Below, one piece after another: positions 9,216-18,503 of a DNA stretch of 64,000 bases (position 1 is the stretch's first letter; the number at the start of each line of letters is the position of its first letter). The notes under the pieces were generated by a model. It searched no databases. It was not told where the DNA came from and saw only the letters and a program-made list of their open reading frames with translations. Source of the stretch: Niabella drilacis. Its GTDB lineage: Bacteria; Bacteroidota; Bacteroidia; Chitinophagales; Chitinophagaceae. The position numbers and the translations under genes are program-made. The stretch spans positions 62,001 through 126,000 of the forward strand of contig NZ_FMZO01000007.1 of assembly GCF_900101395.1 (NCBI RefSeq), read 5' to 3'.

Positions 9216-10676
9216 GTGCAGTTACAGGATATATTATATAAGACCCCATTGCAGGCCGTACAGGGCAGTACGGCTGTGGATGTAAATGCGGTAGCCATCG
9301 ACTCCCGGAATATAAAGCCCGGGGCGGTTTTTGTGGCGGTGCGGGGCGGATCCGACGGGCACCGGTTCATTGACAATGCTGTTCAGAACGGCGCCGTTGC
9401 AGTGGTTTGTGAAACCCTTCCGGAACAGCGGAGCCCGGGTGTTGTATATGTACAGGTGGCGGATAGTGCGGCTGCGGCCGGTATTATAGCCCATAATTTT
9501 TATGGGCAGCCCTCTGCGCGGCTGAAACTGGTGGGTGTAACAGGTACTAATGGAAAAACGACCATTGCAACCCTGCTGTACCAGTTGTTCAGCAGCCTGG
9601 GTTTTGCCTGCGGTTTGATCAGCACGGTTCAGAACCGTATTGGTGCGGCAACGCTTGAGGCCACGCATACCACGCCGGACCCGGTAAGCCTGAACGCCCT
9701 GTTGGGCAGGATGGTAGAGGAGGGCTGCGACTATGCATTTATGGAAGTGAGCTCACATGCCATTCACCAGCACCGCATCGGGGGGCTGCAGTTTGCAGGA
9801 GCGCTCTTCAGCAACATTACACATGATCACCTTGATTATCATAAAACTTTTGATGAATACATCCGGGTAAAAAAATCCTTCTTTGATCAATTGCCGAAGG
9901 AGGCATTTGCTCTGACCAATGTGGATGACAGGCGGGGCATGGTGATGGTACAAAATACCCGGGCTTCCGTAAAGACCTACAGCCTGAGAACCACCAGCGA
10001 TTTCAAGGGAAAAATCCTGGATAACAGTATCATGGGCCTACACATGATGGTGGACGAGCAGGAAGTGCATTTTCGCCTGATCGGTGAGTTTAATGCCTAT
10101 AACCTTCTGGCAGTATATGGCGCGGCGGTTTGCCTGGGGGAGGACAAGGTAGCCGTGCTGCAGGCCCTGAGCGTTCTGAATGGTGCCGCCGGAAGGTTTG
10201 AATACCTGATCTCCCCCCGGTCGAATGTGATCGGGATCGTGGACTATGCACACACACCGGATGCATTGCTGAACGTGCTGGCAACTATTAAGAAATTAAG
10301 AAAAGGGTTTGAGCAGATTATTACGGTAGTTGGCTGCGGGGGCAACAGGGACAGGACCAAACGGCCGGTAATGGCAGAGGTGGCCTGCGAGTATAGCGAT
10401 AAGGTCATTTTTACCAGTGATAATCCGAGAAATGAGGATCCGCAGGAGATCATAAAAGATATGGAGGCCGGTGTGCCTGCGGGCAGCAGGAGAAAATGCC
10501 TGTCCATCACAGACAGAAGAGAAGCGATCAAAACCGCGATCAGTCTTGCCAGCCCATCAGATATTGTGCTGGTGGCAGGCAAGGGGCATGAGACCTACCA
10601 GGAGGCAAGCGGGGTAAGGACCCACTTTGATGACCGGGAGGTATTACGGGAGGTTTTTGAGTTGTTGGAGAAGTAA
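9216..10676 (+). CDS. murE: UDP-MurNAc-L-Ala-D-Glu:meso-diaminopimelate ligase
   Basis: Adds the third stem-peptide residue in the cytoplasm. The Mur-ligase P-loop GTNGKTT is at residues 110-116, and the DNPR motif near residue 405 marks specificity for meso-diaminopimelate rather than lysine. Length (486 aa) is typical. The start is GTG at 9216. A 72-base gap separates it from mraY. Confidence 0.97.
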   Translation: MQLQDILYKTPLQAVQGSTAVDVNAVAIDSRNIKPGAVFVAVRGGSDGHRFIDNAVQNGAVAVVCETLPEQRSPGVVYVQVADSAAAAGIIAHNFYGQPSARLKLVGVTGTNGKTTIATLLYQLFSSLGFACGLISTVQNRIGAATLEATHTTPDPVSLNALLGRMVEEGCDYAFMEVSSHAIHQHRIGGLQFAGALFSNITHDHLDYHKTFDEYIRVKKSFFDQLPKEAFALTNVDDRRGMVMVQNTRASVKTYSLRTTSDFKGKILDNSIMGLHMMVDEQEVHFRLIGEFNAYNLLAVYGAAVCLGEDKVAVLQALSVLNGAAGRFEYLISPRSNVIGIVDYAHTPDALLNVLATIKKLRKGFEQIITVVGCGGNRDRTKRPVMAEVACEYSDKVIFTSDNPRNEDPQEIIKDMEAGVPAGSRRKCLSITDRREAIKTAISLASPSDIVLVAGKGHETYQEASGVRTHFDDREVLREVFELLEK

Positions 10677-10748
10677 GTGGAACAGTTAAAGGGTTTGTGT
10701 TGGACATTGACCCGTTTTCGAACAAACAAATTAGCACATTAATTAAGT

Positions 10749-12026
10749 ATGTTATATCATTTATTTGAGTGGTTTAAGCAAAACGGCATCAACTTTCCCG
10801 GTCGGAACCTGATGGAGTTTATCACATTCCGGGTGATGATGGCGGTGTTGCTGGCGCTTACCATCACTTTGATATTTGGTAAACGGCTTATTAATATGCT
10901 GCGCCGCAAGCTGGTGGGCGAATCTGTAAGGGACCTGGGCCTGGCCGGTGAGCAGGCAAAAAAGGGAACGCCCACCATGGGTGGTGTGATCATTATCCTT
11001 GGTATCCTGGTGCCCACCCTGCTCTTTGCCCGGCTGAATACCGTTTATATCCTGCTGATGTTGTTTGCAACGATCTGGCTGGGAGCGATCGGTTTCCTGG
11101 ATGACTACCTGAAGCTAAGGGCCAAGCGTATTGCCCGTGAAAAAGGAGAGGCCTATAAGAAGCAGGATAAAGACGGCCTGGCGGGATGGTTTAAGATCTT
11201 TGGACAGGTAGTGCTGGGTATTACCGTAGGCTCCGTATTATACTTTAACAGTAATGTGAAGATCTGGCGGGAATATATAGGAACCCCCGATGCCGCTCAG
11301 ACGGAAGTGATTACCAAAACCGTGAACAACCGGACCAAGCATTTTGTAGCCACCAAAGCGCCCATTACCACCATCCCGTTTGTGAAGAACCATGAACTTG
11401 ACTACGCTATTTTTTTACCCAAGGCGCTGAAGGACTACGCATGGGTGTTGTATATACTGATCGTGGTCTTTATCATTACGGCGGTGTCCAATGGCGCCAA
11501 TATCACCGATGGGCTGGATGGGCTGGCTACGGGCACTTCCGCGCTGATTGGTGTGTTGCTGGGGATCTTCGCCTACGCCAGCGGAAACTTCAATTTTGCG
11601 GATTACCTGAATATTATGTATATCCCCAACCTGGGTGAGTTGTCTATTTTCCTGGCGGCCATGATCGGGGCCTGTGTGGGCTTCCTCTGGTATAATTCTT
11701 ACCCGGCCCAGGTGTTTATGGGCGATACCGGCAGTTTAACGCTGGGAGGGATCATTGCGTCCATCGCTATTATTGTTCATAAGGAATTGCTGATCCCGAT
11801 CTTCTGCGGGGTGTTCTTTGTGGAATTGCTGAGCGTAACATTGCAGGTAACCTATTTCAAATATACCAAGAAGAAGTATGGAGAGGGGCGCAGGATCTTC
11901 CTGATGAGCCCGCTGCACCATCATTACCAGAAACTGGGTTATCATGAAGCAAAGATCGTAACAAGGTTCTGGATCGTGCAGATCTTATTGGTGGTAGTAT
12001 GTATTGTAACCCTAAAGCTGCGGTAA
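10749..12026 (+). CDS. mraY: Phospho-MurNAc-pentapeptide transferase
   Basis: Polytopic inner-membrane enzyme that transfers phospho-MurNAc-pentapeptide to undecaprenyl phosphate, giving lipid I. Family motifs are present: GTPTMGG near residue 75, the FLDDYLK aspartate pair, [10 protein letters not shown] and the HHHYQKLG-type C-terminal motif. At 425 aa it is longer than the E. coli enzyme (360 aa) because of a soluble insertion at about residues 170-220, as seen in other Bacteroidota. murD starts 3 bases after its stop. Confidence 0.97.
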   Translation: MLYHLFEWFKQNGINFPGRNLMEFITFRVMMAVLLALTITLIFGKRLINMLRRKLVGESVRDLGLAGEQAKKGTPTMGGVIIILGILVPTLLFARLNTVYILLMLFATIWLGAIGFLDDYLKLRAKRIAREKGEAYKKQDKDGLAGWFKIFGQVVLGITVGSVLYFNSNVKIWREYIGTPDAAQTEVITKTVNNRTKHFVATKAPITTIPFVKNHELDYAIFLPKALKDYAWVLYILIVVFIITAVSNGANITDGLDGLATGTSALIGVLLGIFAYASGNFNFADYLNIMYIPNLGELSIFLAAMIGACVGFLWYNSYPAQVFMGDTGSLTLGGIIASIAIIVHKELLIPIFCGVFFVELLSVTLQVTYFKYTKKKYGEGRRIFLMSPLHHHYQKLGYHEAKIVTRFWIVQILLVVVCIVTLKLR

Positions 12027-12029
12027 GCA

Positions 12030-13367
12030 ATGGCAAAAAAACTGGTTATACTGGGCGGTGGTGAAAGCGGTGTGGGAGCAGCGTTGCTTGCGAAACAGCA
12101 GGGGTATGCCGTTTTTTTATCCGATGGTGGTTCTTTGAAGGAAATATACCGCAGCGAACTGCAGCAGGCTGGCATCGAATGGGAGGAAGGCGGACATACC
12201 GAAGAACGGGTGCTGGCTGCGGATGAAGTGGTAAAAAGCCCCGGTATACCGGAGAAGAATGAACTGGTAAAAAAAATAAGGGCCGGCGCCATCCCGGTGA
12301 TCAGCGAAATAGAGCTGGCTTACCGGTTTGCGGGCAATAGCCGGATCATTGCCATCACGGGAAGCAACGGAAAAACAACCACCACTTCACTGATCCACCA
12401 TATCTGCCGGGTAGGAGGGCTGGATGCTGCGCTGGTGGGTAACATCGGCACCTCTTTTGCAAAACAGGTGGCCATTGACCCCAGGCCGGTTTATGTAGTG
12501 GAAGTAAGCAGTTTTCAGCTGGATGATATTGACAGGTTCCGGCCGCATATAGCCGTGCTGACCAATATTACAGAGGATCACCTGGATCGCTATGAATACA
12601 AATTCGAAAATTATATAAAGAGCAAGTTCCGCATTGTAAAGAACCAGCTGGAAACAGATTATTTCATATACAACGCAGATGACCCGGTAACCAAGGAATC
12701 AACAGACAAATTCAATATTCAATCAATTCAACTACCGATTAGCATGGAAAGAGAAAATAACGCGGCTTTTATCAAGGATGGCGATATGTATGTAAGAACG
12801 GGTGAAGATTTCATGAATATGAGTATTTATGACTTTACACTAAAAGGTAAACACAACCAGTATAACACTATGGCGGCATGCGTTACAGCAGCAACAATGG
12901 ATATCCGGAAAGAAAAGATCCGGGAAGCGGTACAGACGTTTCAGAACCTGGAGCATCGCATGGAGCATGTAGCCACCATCAGGGGGGTTGAATTCATCAA
13001 CGATAGCAAGGCCACAAATGTGAACTCCACCTGGTATGCGCTGGAAAGTATGGAAAAGCCCACCGTGCTTATATTGGGCGGTGTGGATAAGGGAAATGAT
13101 TATGCATTGATGGAAGAACTTGTAAAAGAAAAGGTAAAAGCCATCATTTGCCTGGGTGTGGACAATACAAAGATCCATGCGGCGTTTAAGGAAAGCGTGC
13201 CGGTGATCATTGATACGGCCAGCGCGGCAGAGGCTGTGGGCGCTGCTTTTGCCCATGCAGAAAAAGGTGATGTGGTATTATTGAGCCCTGCCTGTGCCAG
13301 CTTTGACCTGTTTAAGAATTATGAAGACCGGGGTACGCAGTTCAAGCGTGCCGTAATTGAATTATAA
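12030..13367 (+). CDS. murD: UDP-MurNAc-L-alanine:D-glutamate ligase
   Basis: Adds D-Glu to the stem peptide. It has an N-terminal Rossmann-like UDP-binding domain (LGGGESG), the ATP-binding GSNGKTTTTSL motif near residue 112, the central NITEDHLDRY motif and a C-terminal domain with SPACASFD. Length 445 aa is normal. ftsW follows after 15 bases. Confidence 0.97.
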   Translation: MAKKLVILGGGESGVGAALLAKQQGYAVFLSDGGSLKEIYRSELQQAGIEWEEGGHTEERVLAADEVVKSPGIPEKNELVKKIRAGAIPVISEIELAYRFAGNSRIIAITGSNGKTTTTSLIHHICRVGGLDAALVGNIGTSFAKQVAIDPRPVYVVEVSSFQLDDIDRFRPHIAVLTNITEDHLDRYEYKFENYIKSKFRIVKNQLETDYFIYNADDPVTKESTDKFNIQSIQLPISMERENNAAFIKDGDMYVRTGEDFMNMSIYDFTLKGKHNQYNTMAACVTAATMDIRKEKIREAVQTFQNLEHRMEHVATIRGVEFINDSKATNVNSTWYALESMEKPTVLILGGVDKGNDYALMEELVKEKVKAIICLGVDNTKIHAAFKESVPVIIDTASAAEAVGAAFAHAEKGDVVLLSPACASFDLFKNYEDRGTQFKRAVIEL

Positions 13368-13382
13368 AATTGCATTTGGCAA

Positions 13383-14714
13383 ATGGATACAACCGCGGAA
13401 ATAGCAACGGAAGAAAAAGCAGCCGTTAGCAGGAGCTGGAAGGGTGGGCTGGATCAGCATGCCCGGGGCGATAAAGTGATCTGGGCGCTGGTGGTACTGC
13501 TTACGCTGGTATCCCTGCTGGCGGTATACAGCGCCACCGGTTCCCTCGCATATAAAAATTATAAGGGAAACACGGAGTTCTTTCTGTTTAAACAGGTGTT
13601 TTTTATCCTGGCGGGGTTTGCTACGGTTTATTTTGCGCACCGGGTCAACTATACCATCTACTCAAAAGTAGCGCGGATCCTTTTTATACTCAGTATCCCG
13701 CTGCTGGCTTATACCTTATTCTTCGGGGTAAAAATGAATGAAGGCAGCCGGTGGATCCGGGTGCCGCTCATCAATATGACCATGCAGACCTCCGACCTGG
13801 CAAAGCTGGCGTTGTTTATGTACCTGGCGCGTTTGCTGAGCAGGAAACAACAGGTGATCAAGAGTTTTAAAAAAGGATTTCTGCCGGTTGTCATCCCCAT
13901 CGGGATCACCTGTTTGCTGATTGCACCGGCCAATTTATCAACCGCCCTGTTGCTGGGCGCCAGCTGCATGATGTTATTGTTCATCGGCCGGGCAAGTGTA
14001 AAGCACCTGTTGCTGGTAGTAGGCCTGGCATTGATACCGATGATCATGCTGGTTATGGCGGCCATGGTACGGCACAAGAGCGGCAAAGATATTGACACCA
14101 CAGAAACCACACAGGCTGTAAAAAAAGCCACCGGCGGACTGACCACAAGGGTGGATACCTGGATCGGGCGTGTTGAAAATTTTATTTACGGAGGCAAGGA
14201 AGCGGACAATGATGAAATGTACCAGGTAAACCAGGCCAAGATCGCTATTGCAAAAGGCGGCTTTGTGGGTGTGGGACCGGGTAACAGCACTACAAGAGAT
14301 TATCTTCCCCAGGCATATAATGATTTCATCTTTGCCATTATTATTGAAGAGTATGGACTGATCGGTGGGGCGTTTATTCTTTTCATTTATATCGTATTCC
14401 TGTATCGCTGCATACGGATCTTTAAGAGATGTCCGTTTGCCTTTGGAGCCTTCCTGGCGCTGGGGCTGAGTTTTACCCTGGCCATTCAGGCGGTGGCCAA
14501 TATGGCGGTAACGGTAAACCTGTTCCCTGTAACCGGGGTAACCCTGCCGCTGGTAAGTATGGGCGGGTCCAGTTTCCTGTTTACCTGCCTGGCCATTGGA
14601 ATTATTTTGAGCGTATCCCGGAACGTGGAAAACCTGGACCGGCCCCGGCCGGCAGTGGAGGAAGCCCCGGAAGAAGTAGTGGAAGTAGCTATTGCAGAAA
14701 AAACAGATGCATAA
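13383..14714 (+). CDS. ftsW: Septal peptidoglycan polymerase FtsW
   Basis: SEDS-family glycosyltransferase that polymerises lipid II with FtsI at the septum. About ten membrane helices, the SEDS motif region around GFVGVGPGNSTTRDYLPQAYNDFIFAII and the terminal VTLPLVSMGGSS motif are clear. A soluble 30-residue N-terminal tail and a ~25-residue acidic C-terminal tail flank the membrane part. Its stop overlaps the murG start by 8 bases. Confidence 0.95.
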   Translation: MDTTAEIATEEKAAVSRSWKGGLDQHARGDKVIWALVVLLTLVSLLAVYSATGSLAYKNYKGNTEFFLFKQVFFILAGFATVYFAHRVNYTIYSKVARILFILSIPLLAYTLFFGVKMNEGSRWIRVPLINMTMQTSDLAKLALFMYLARLLSRKQQVIKSFKKGFLPVVIPIGITCLLIAPANLSTALLLGASCMMLLFIGRASVKHLLLVVGLALIPMIMLVMAAMVRHKSGKDIDTTETTQAVKKATGGLTTRVDTWIGRVENFIYGGKEADNDEMYQVNQAKIAIAKGGFVGVGPGNSTTRDYLPQAYNDFIFAIIIEEYGLIGGAFILFIYIVFLYRCIRIFKRCPFAFGAFLALGLSFTLAIQAVANMAVTVNLFPVTGVTLPLVSMGGSSFLFTCLAIGIILSVSRNVENLDRPRPAVEEAPEEVVEVAIAEKTDA

Positions 14715-15795
14715 GAAATTGATCATAGCAGGTGGTGGAACGGGGGGACATATTTTCCCTGCCATTGCCATTGCCAATGCCCTGCAGCGGAAAGATCCGT
14801 CGATACAGATCCTGTTTGTAGGCGCAAAGGGGAAAATGGAAATGGAGAAAGTGCCCCAGGCCGGCTATGCTATCGAGGGATTGGATATAGCGGGGTTTAA
14901 CCGCAGCTCTTTGATAAAAAATATAGCCTTGCCGTTCAAGCTGGTGAAGAGCTTCTTCCAGGTGAGAAAGATCTTTAAAGCCTTCCGGCCGGATGCAGTC
15001 ATTGGCGTGGGGGGATATTCTACCTTCCCGGTATTGAAATACGCCCAGTCTAAAAGGATCCCCACATTTATTCATGAATCCAATTCATTTGCCGGTAAGG
15101 CCAATATCCTGTTGGGTAAAAATGCTACAAAAGTATTTACGGCAACGGACGGTATGGAAAAATTCTTCCCGGCCGACCGGATCCTGATCACCGGTAACCC
15201 CGTGCGGCAGTCTATTGCAACCATGAACATCAGCCGGGAGACGGCATTACAGTACTTTTCATTGTCGCCGGATAAGATCACCGTGCTGGTGGTAGGGGGC
15301 AGCCTGGGGGCACGCTCTGTTAATGAAGCTGTGGCAGCCCATGTGGATGAACTGCTGAAGGCAGGACTGCAGCTGATCTGGCAAACAGGGAAAACATTGT
15401 CGAAAGAAGCCATGGAGATCGCTGTAGCGCATAAGGAGATATGGGCAAATGAATTTATAACGGAAATGCAGTATGCCTATGCGGCAGCCGATATCATCAT
15501 GGCGAGGGCCGGTGCTATGACCGTTGCGGAGATCTGTGTGGCACAAAAGCCCGTCATCTTTGTGCCGTACCCTTTTGCAACGGAGGATCATCAGACAGTG
15601 AATGCGCTGCAGCTGGTGAACAAAGGCGCAGCCTGGCTGGTAAAGGATGAGGCGGCAAAGGATACGGCCATTGGCAAGGTGATCGAACTGGCAAAGGATG
15701 AAGCTACCCGCAAGTATATGAGCGGGGTGCTGGCAACATTGTCGGTTACCGATGCAGACGAGCGGGTTGCCAACGAAATTTTAAAAACCATATAA
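14707..15795 (+). CDS. murG: UDP-GlcNAc:lipid I GlcNAc transferase
   Basis: Makes lipid II on the cytoplasmic face of the membrane. The GT28 N-terminal loop GGGTGGHIFP is at residues 9-18, followed by GVGGYSTFP and, in the C-terminal half, VGGSLGAR and the sugar-nucleotide motif ARAGAMTVAE. I chose ATG at 14707, which puts the glycine loop at the usual distance from the start; an in-frame TTG at 14692 would add five residues. It overlaps ftsW by 8 bases and is followed by murC after one base. Confidence 0.96.
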   Translation: MHKKLIIAGGGTGGHIFPAIAIANALQRKDPSIQILFVGAKGKMEMEKVPQAGYAIEGLDIAGFNRSSLIKNIALPFKLVKSFFQVRKIFKAFRPDAVIGVGGYSTFPVLKYAQSKRIPTFIHESNSFAGKANILLGKNATKVFTATDGMEKFFPADRILITGNPVRQSIATMNISRETALQYFSLSPDKITVLVVGGSLGARSVNEAVAAHVDELLKAGLQLIWQTGKTLSKEAMEIAVAHKEIWANEFITEMQYAYAAADIIMARAGAMTVAEICVAQKPVIFVPYPFATEDHQTVNALQLVNKGAAWLVKDEAAKDTAIGKVIELAKDEATRKYMSGVLATLSVTDADERVANEILKTI

Positions 15796-15796
15796 C

Positions 15797-17185
15797 GTGC
15801 AGGAAAAGAAAATAGAAACTATAAAACGGGTGTACTTCATCGGGATCGGGGGGATTGGAATGAGTGCCCTTGCACGTTATTTTCATTCAAAGGGCATCGC
15901 TGTAAGCGGGTACGATAAAACGGAAACGGCCTTGACAAAGGCCCTGGTAAACGAGGGCATACCGGTACATTATGAAGACAACCCGGAACGGGCGCCCCGG
16001 GATGCAGACTGGATCGTGTTTACGCCCGCGATACCGGCGGATCATCAGGAGCTGAACAATTATAAGACCGGCGGATACCCGGTAATGAAGCGGAGTGAAG
16101 TATTACAAAAGATAACAGAAAGTTCTTTCAATATATGTGTGGCAGGCACGCATGGTAAAACGACGACCACTACCATGATCGCGCATTTACTGCGCGACAG
16201 CGGGTATGGATGCAATGCCTTTCTTGGCGGTATTTCGGCCAACTACGATACCAATTTCTGGAGCAGCGAAAAGGATGTTTGTGTGATTGAAGCGGATGAA
16301 TACGACCGCAGCTTTTTAAAGCTCAGCCCGGATATTGCCGTAGTGACCGCCATTGATCCGGACCACCTGGATATTTATGGTTCTGCAGAGCAGGTGCGGC
16401 AGGCCTTTGCCGATTTTGCACAGCGGTTAAAAAGAGGAGGGCTGCTGATCCGGAAGCTTGGTATTGGCCGGGAATTGAAGGCCGAGCGGATGTGGCAGTA
16501 CAGTTTGCAAAACGATAGCGCCAATATTTATGCGGCCAATATCAAAATACAGGATGGCGGGTATGTATTTGATGTAGTGCTGCCGGCGCAGCTGATAGAG
16601 GGGCTGCAGCTGAACATGGGCGGCATGCATAATATTGAGAACATGGTAGCCGCAATTGCAGTGGCAGGCTCTTTAAATATTGACCCGGAAAAGATAAGAA
16701 CAGCAGTAGCGTCGTTCAAAGGGGTAAAGCGCCGGTTTGAATACATCATCAAAGAAAAAAACCTTGTTTTTATCGATGATTATGCACATCACCCGGAGGA
16801 GTTGAAGGCGTTGATAAATAGTGTAAAAACCCTGTTTCCTCAAAAGAAATGTACGTTAATTTTCCAGCCGCATTTGTACAGCCGTACAAAGGATTTTGCC
16901 CAGGATTTTGCTGCTGTTTTGAGCACGGTAAACAGGACGGTTTTACTGCCTGTTTATCCTGCGCGGGAACAACCGATACCCGGAGTCGAAAGCAATACCA
17001 TTGCTGAATTGATGGAGGGGGCAGATCCTGTGCTGATGACAAAGGAGGCATTGCTGAAATGGGTGGAAGATGATTTTTCAAAAAACAGGGAACAGGAGTT
17101 TGGCGAAGTGATCATTACGGCAGGAGCCGGTGATATTGATAAGATGGTGGCACCTGTAAAAGATCGTTTATTAAATAGAAAGTGA
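15797..17185 (+). CDS. murC: UDP-MurNAc:L-alanine ligase
   Basis: First amino-acid ligase of the pathway. It has the N-terminal GIGGIGMSALA dinucleotide-like loop, the P-loop GTHGKTTTTTM near residue 115, EADEYDRSF and the DYAHHPEE motif. The start is GTG at 15797, one base after murG. Its stop overlaps the ftsQ start in GTGA, indicating translational coupling. Confidence 0.97.
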   Translation: MQEKKIETIKRVYFIGIGGIGMSALARYFHSKGIAVSGYDKTETALTKALVNEGIPVHYEDNPERAPRDADWIVFTPAIPADHQELNNYKTGGYPVMKRSEVLQKITESSFNICVAGTHGKTTTTTMIAHLLRDSGYGCNAFLGGISANYDTNFWSSEKDVCVIEADEYDRSFLKLSPDIAVVTAIDPDHLDIYGSAEQVRQAFADFAQRLKRGGLLIRKLGIGRELKAERMWQYSLQNDSANIYAANIKIQDGGYVFDVVLPAQLIEGLQLNMGGMHNIENMVAAIAVAGSLNIDPEKIRTAVASFKGVKRRFEYIIKEKNLVFIDDYAHHPEELKALINSVKTLFPQKKCTLIFQPHLYSRTKDFAQDFAAVLSTVNRTVLLPVYPAREQPIPGVESNTIAELMEGADPVLMTKEALLKWVEDDFSKNREQEFGEVIITAGAGDIDKMVAPVKDRLLNRK

Positions 17186-18492
17186 GCAGGAAAAGAGCTA
17201 TAAAAAGAATGTTGCTGACACTCATGTGGCTGGGTGTGGGGGCCGGTATGTTTACACTGATCGCTGCTGCCATGCGTGCGCAGGATGGAAGCAACTGCAG
17301 GGGATACGAGATCCATATCCGCGGAGCGCAGGGCGGGGGAAGTTTGTTTACTTCCGAAGAGCAGATCGTAAAGCTTTTGAAAGAAGCTTCGGGAGGGACC
17401 ATAAAGGGGCAACGGAAAAGTGGCTTTAACCTCCCCCGTATTGAAGACCTGCTGGAGCAGAGCGCCTGGGTATACAATGCAGAACTGTATTTTGATAATA
17501 AGGATATCCTCCGGGTGAACGTTACGGAACGCAAACCACTGGCGCGGGTATTTACGGCTAACGGCCAGTCGTTCTATATGGATGAGGCAGGAAAGCAGAT
17601 CCCTCTTTCGGATAAGACCTCTCTGGATGTTCCGGTGTTTACCGGTTATCCGAATCCGAAAGTTATGAAGGCAGCGGATAGCACGCTGCTTGAAAATATG
17701 ATCGCTGCAGCCTCTTTTATTAACACCGATTCTTTCTGGGTATCCCAGGTGTCGCAGATCGATATCCGCAAATGCGGCAGCGACTGCTGGAATATGGAAA
17801 TGATACCGGTAGTGGGGAATCACCGGGTTGACCTGGGCGATGGCAGCGATATTGCCTCCAAATTTCACCGCCTGTACCTGTTTTATGACCAGGTACTGAA
17901 GCGGACCGGCTTTGATAAGTATAAGCGGATCGATGTGCAGTACAACGGACAGGTAGTGGGGGTCAGAGGAGATGACTCGAAGCTGGATTCATTACAGTTT
18001 CGCAAAAATATTGAGGAGTTGCTGCAGCAGTCGCGCAAGGCCAATGACCTGATAGAGGTGGCACAGGTAGTACCGGGCCTCCGTTTGCCGGCTGCCGATA
18101 CTTCTGCCGATGCAGCGGGGCTGTATGCATTGCCGGTCAGTGATGAGGAGGGGGCAGATACCCTGGCGGCAATGGCCGGAAAAGATGACGTAAAGCCAGC
18201 GGCACTCCCTGCTGCCGTTCCCGCAGCTGTAAAAAAAGTGGCCGGTCCAAAAGTTCCTGCTGCCAAAAAAGAAACGCACAGGAACAGCGCAGATCCGAAA
18301 CCGGCAGCAAAAACAGGGGGAAAGCAGCCTGTTAAAAAAGACATTTCCCGCAAACCCGTATCGAAAGCTGCGGATAACAAAAAAACAACAGCCAGGGACA
18401 AGGCCGTTATAAAAAAGACAGCACCGTCAAAGCAAAAAAGCGCTGAGAAAAAAGTTGCAACAAAGAAAACATCCGCTAAAAAGAACAACTAA
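17182..18492 (+). CDS. ftsQ: FtsQ-like division protein with a lysine-rich C-terminal tail
   Basis: A bitopic division protein: short basic N-terminus, one membrane helix (about residues 10-30), a POTRA-like region and a beta domain, in the canonical position between murC and ftsA. The start is GTG inside GTGA, overlapping murC by 4 bases. The first ~300 residues are of ordinary FtsQ type. The last ~90 residues are low-complexity Lys/Ala/Pro/Thr sequence with about 25 lysines, repeating PAAKK/KKTSAKK-like units, unlike the FtsQ core. If topology is normal this basic tail lies in the periplasm. Confidence 0.85.
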   Translation: MSRKRAIKRMLLTLMWLGVGAGMFTLIAAAMRAQDGSNCRGYEIHIRGAQGGGSLFTSEEQIVKLLKEASGGTIKGQRKSGFNLPRIEDLLEQSAWVYNAELYFDNKDILRVNVTERKPLARVFTANGQSFYMDEAGKQIPLSDKTSLDVPVFTGYPNPKVMKAADSTLLENMIAAASFINTDSFWVSQVSQIDIRKCGSDCWNMEMIPVVGNHRVDLGDGSDIASKFHRLYLFYDQVLKRTGFDKYKRIDVQYNGQVVGVRGDDSKLDSLQFRKNIEELLQQSRKANDLIEVAQVVPGLRLPAADTSADAAGLYALPVSDEEGADTLAAMAGKDDVKPAALPAAVPAAVKKVAGPKVPAAKKETHRNSADPKPAAKTGGKQPVKKDISRKPVSKAADNKKTTARDKAVIKKTAPSKQKSAEKKVATKKTSAKKNN

Positions 18493-18503
18493 AAACGAAA
18501 TAT

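Noticed and set aside
17883-18488. 201-residue minus-strand open frame opposite the ftsQ tail
   Set aside because: It is the complement of the lysine-rich low-complexity tail; long frames opposite such repeats are expected.
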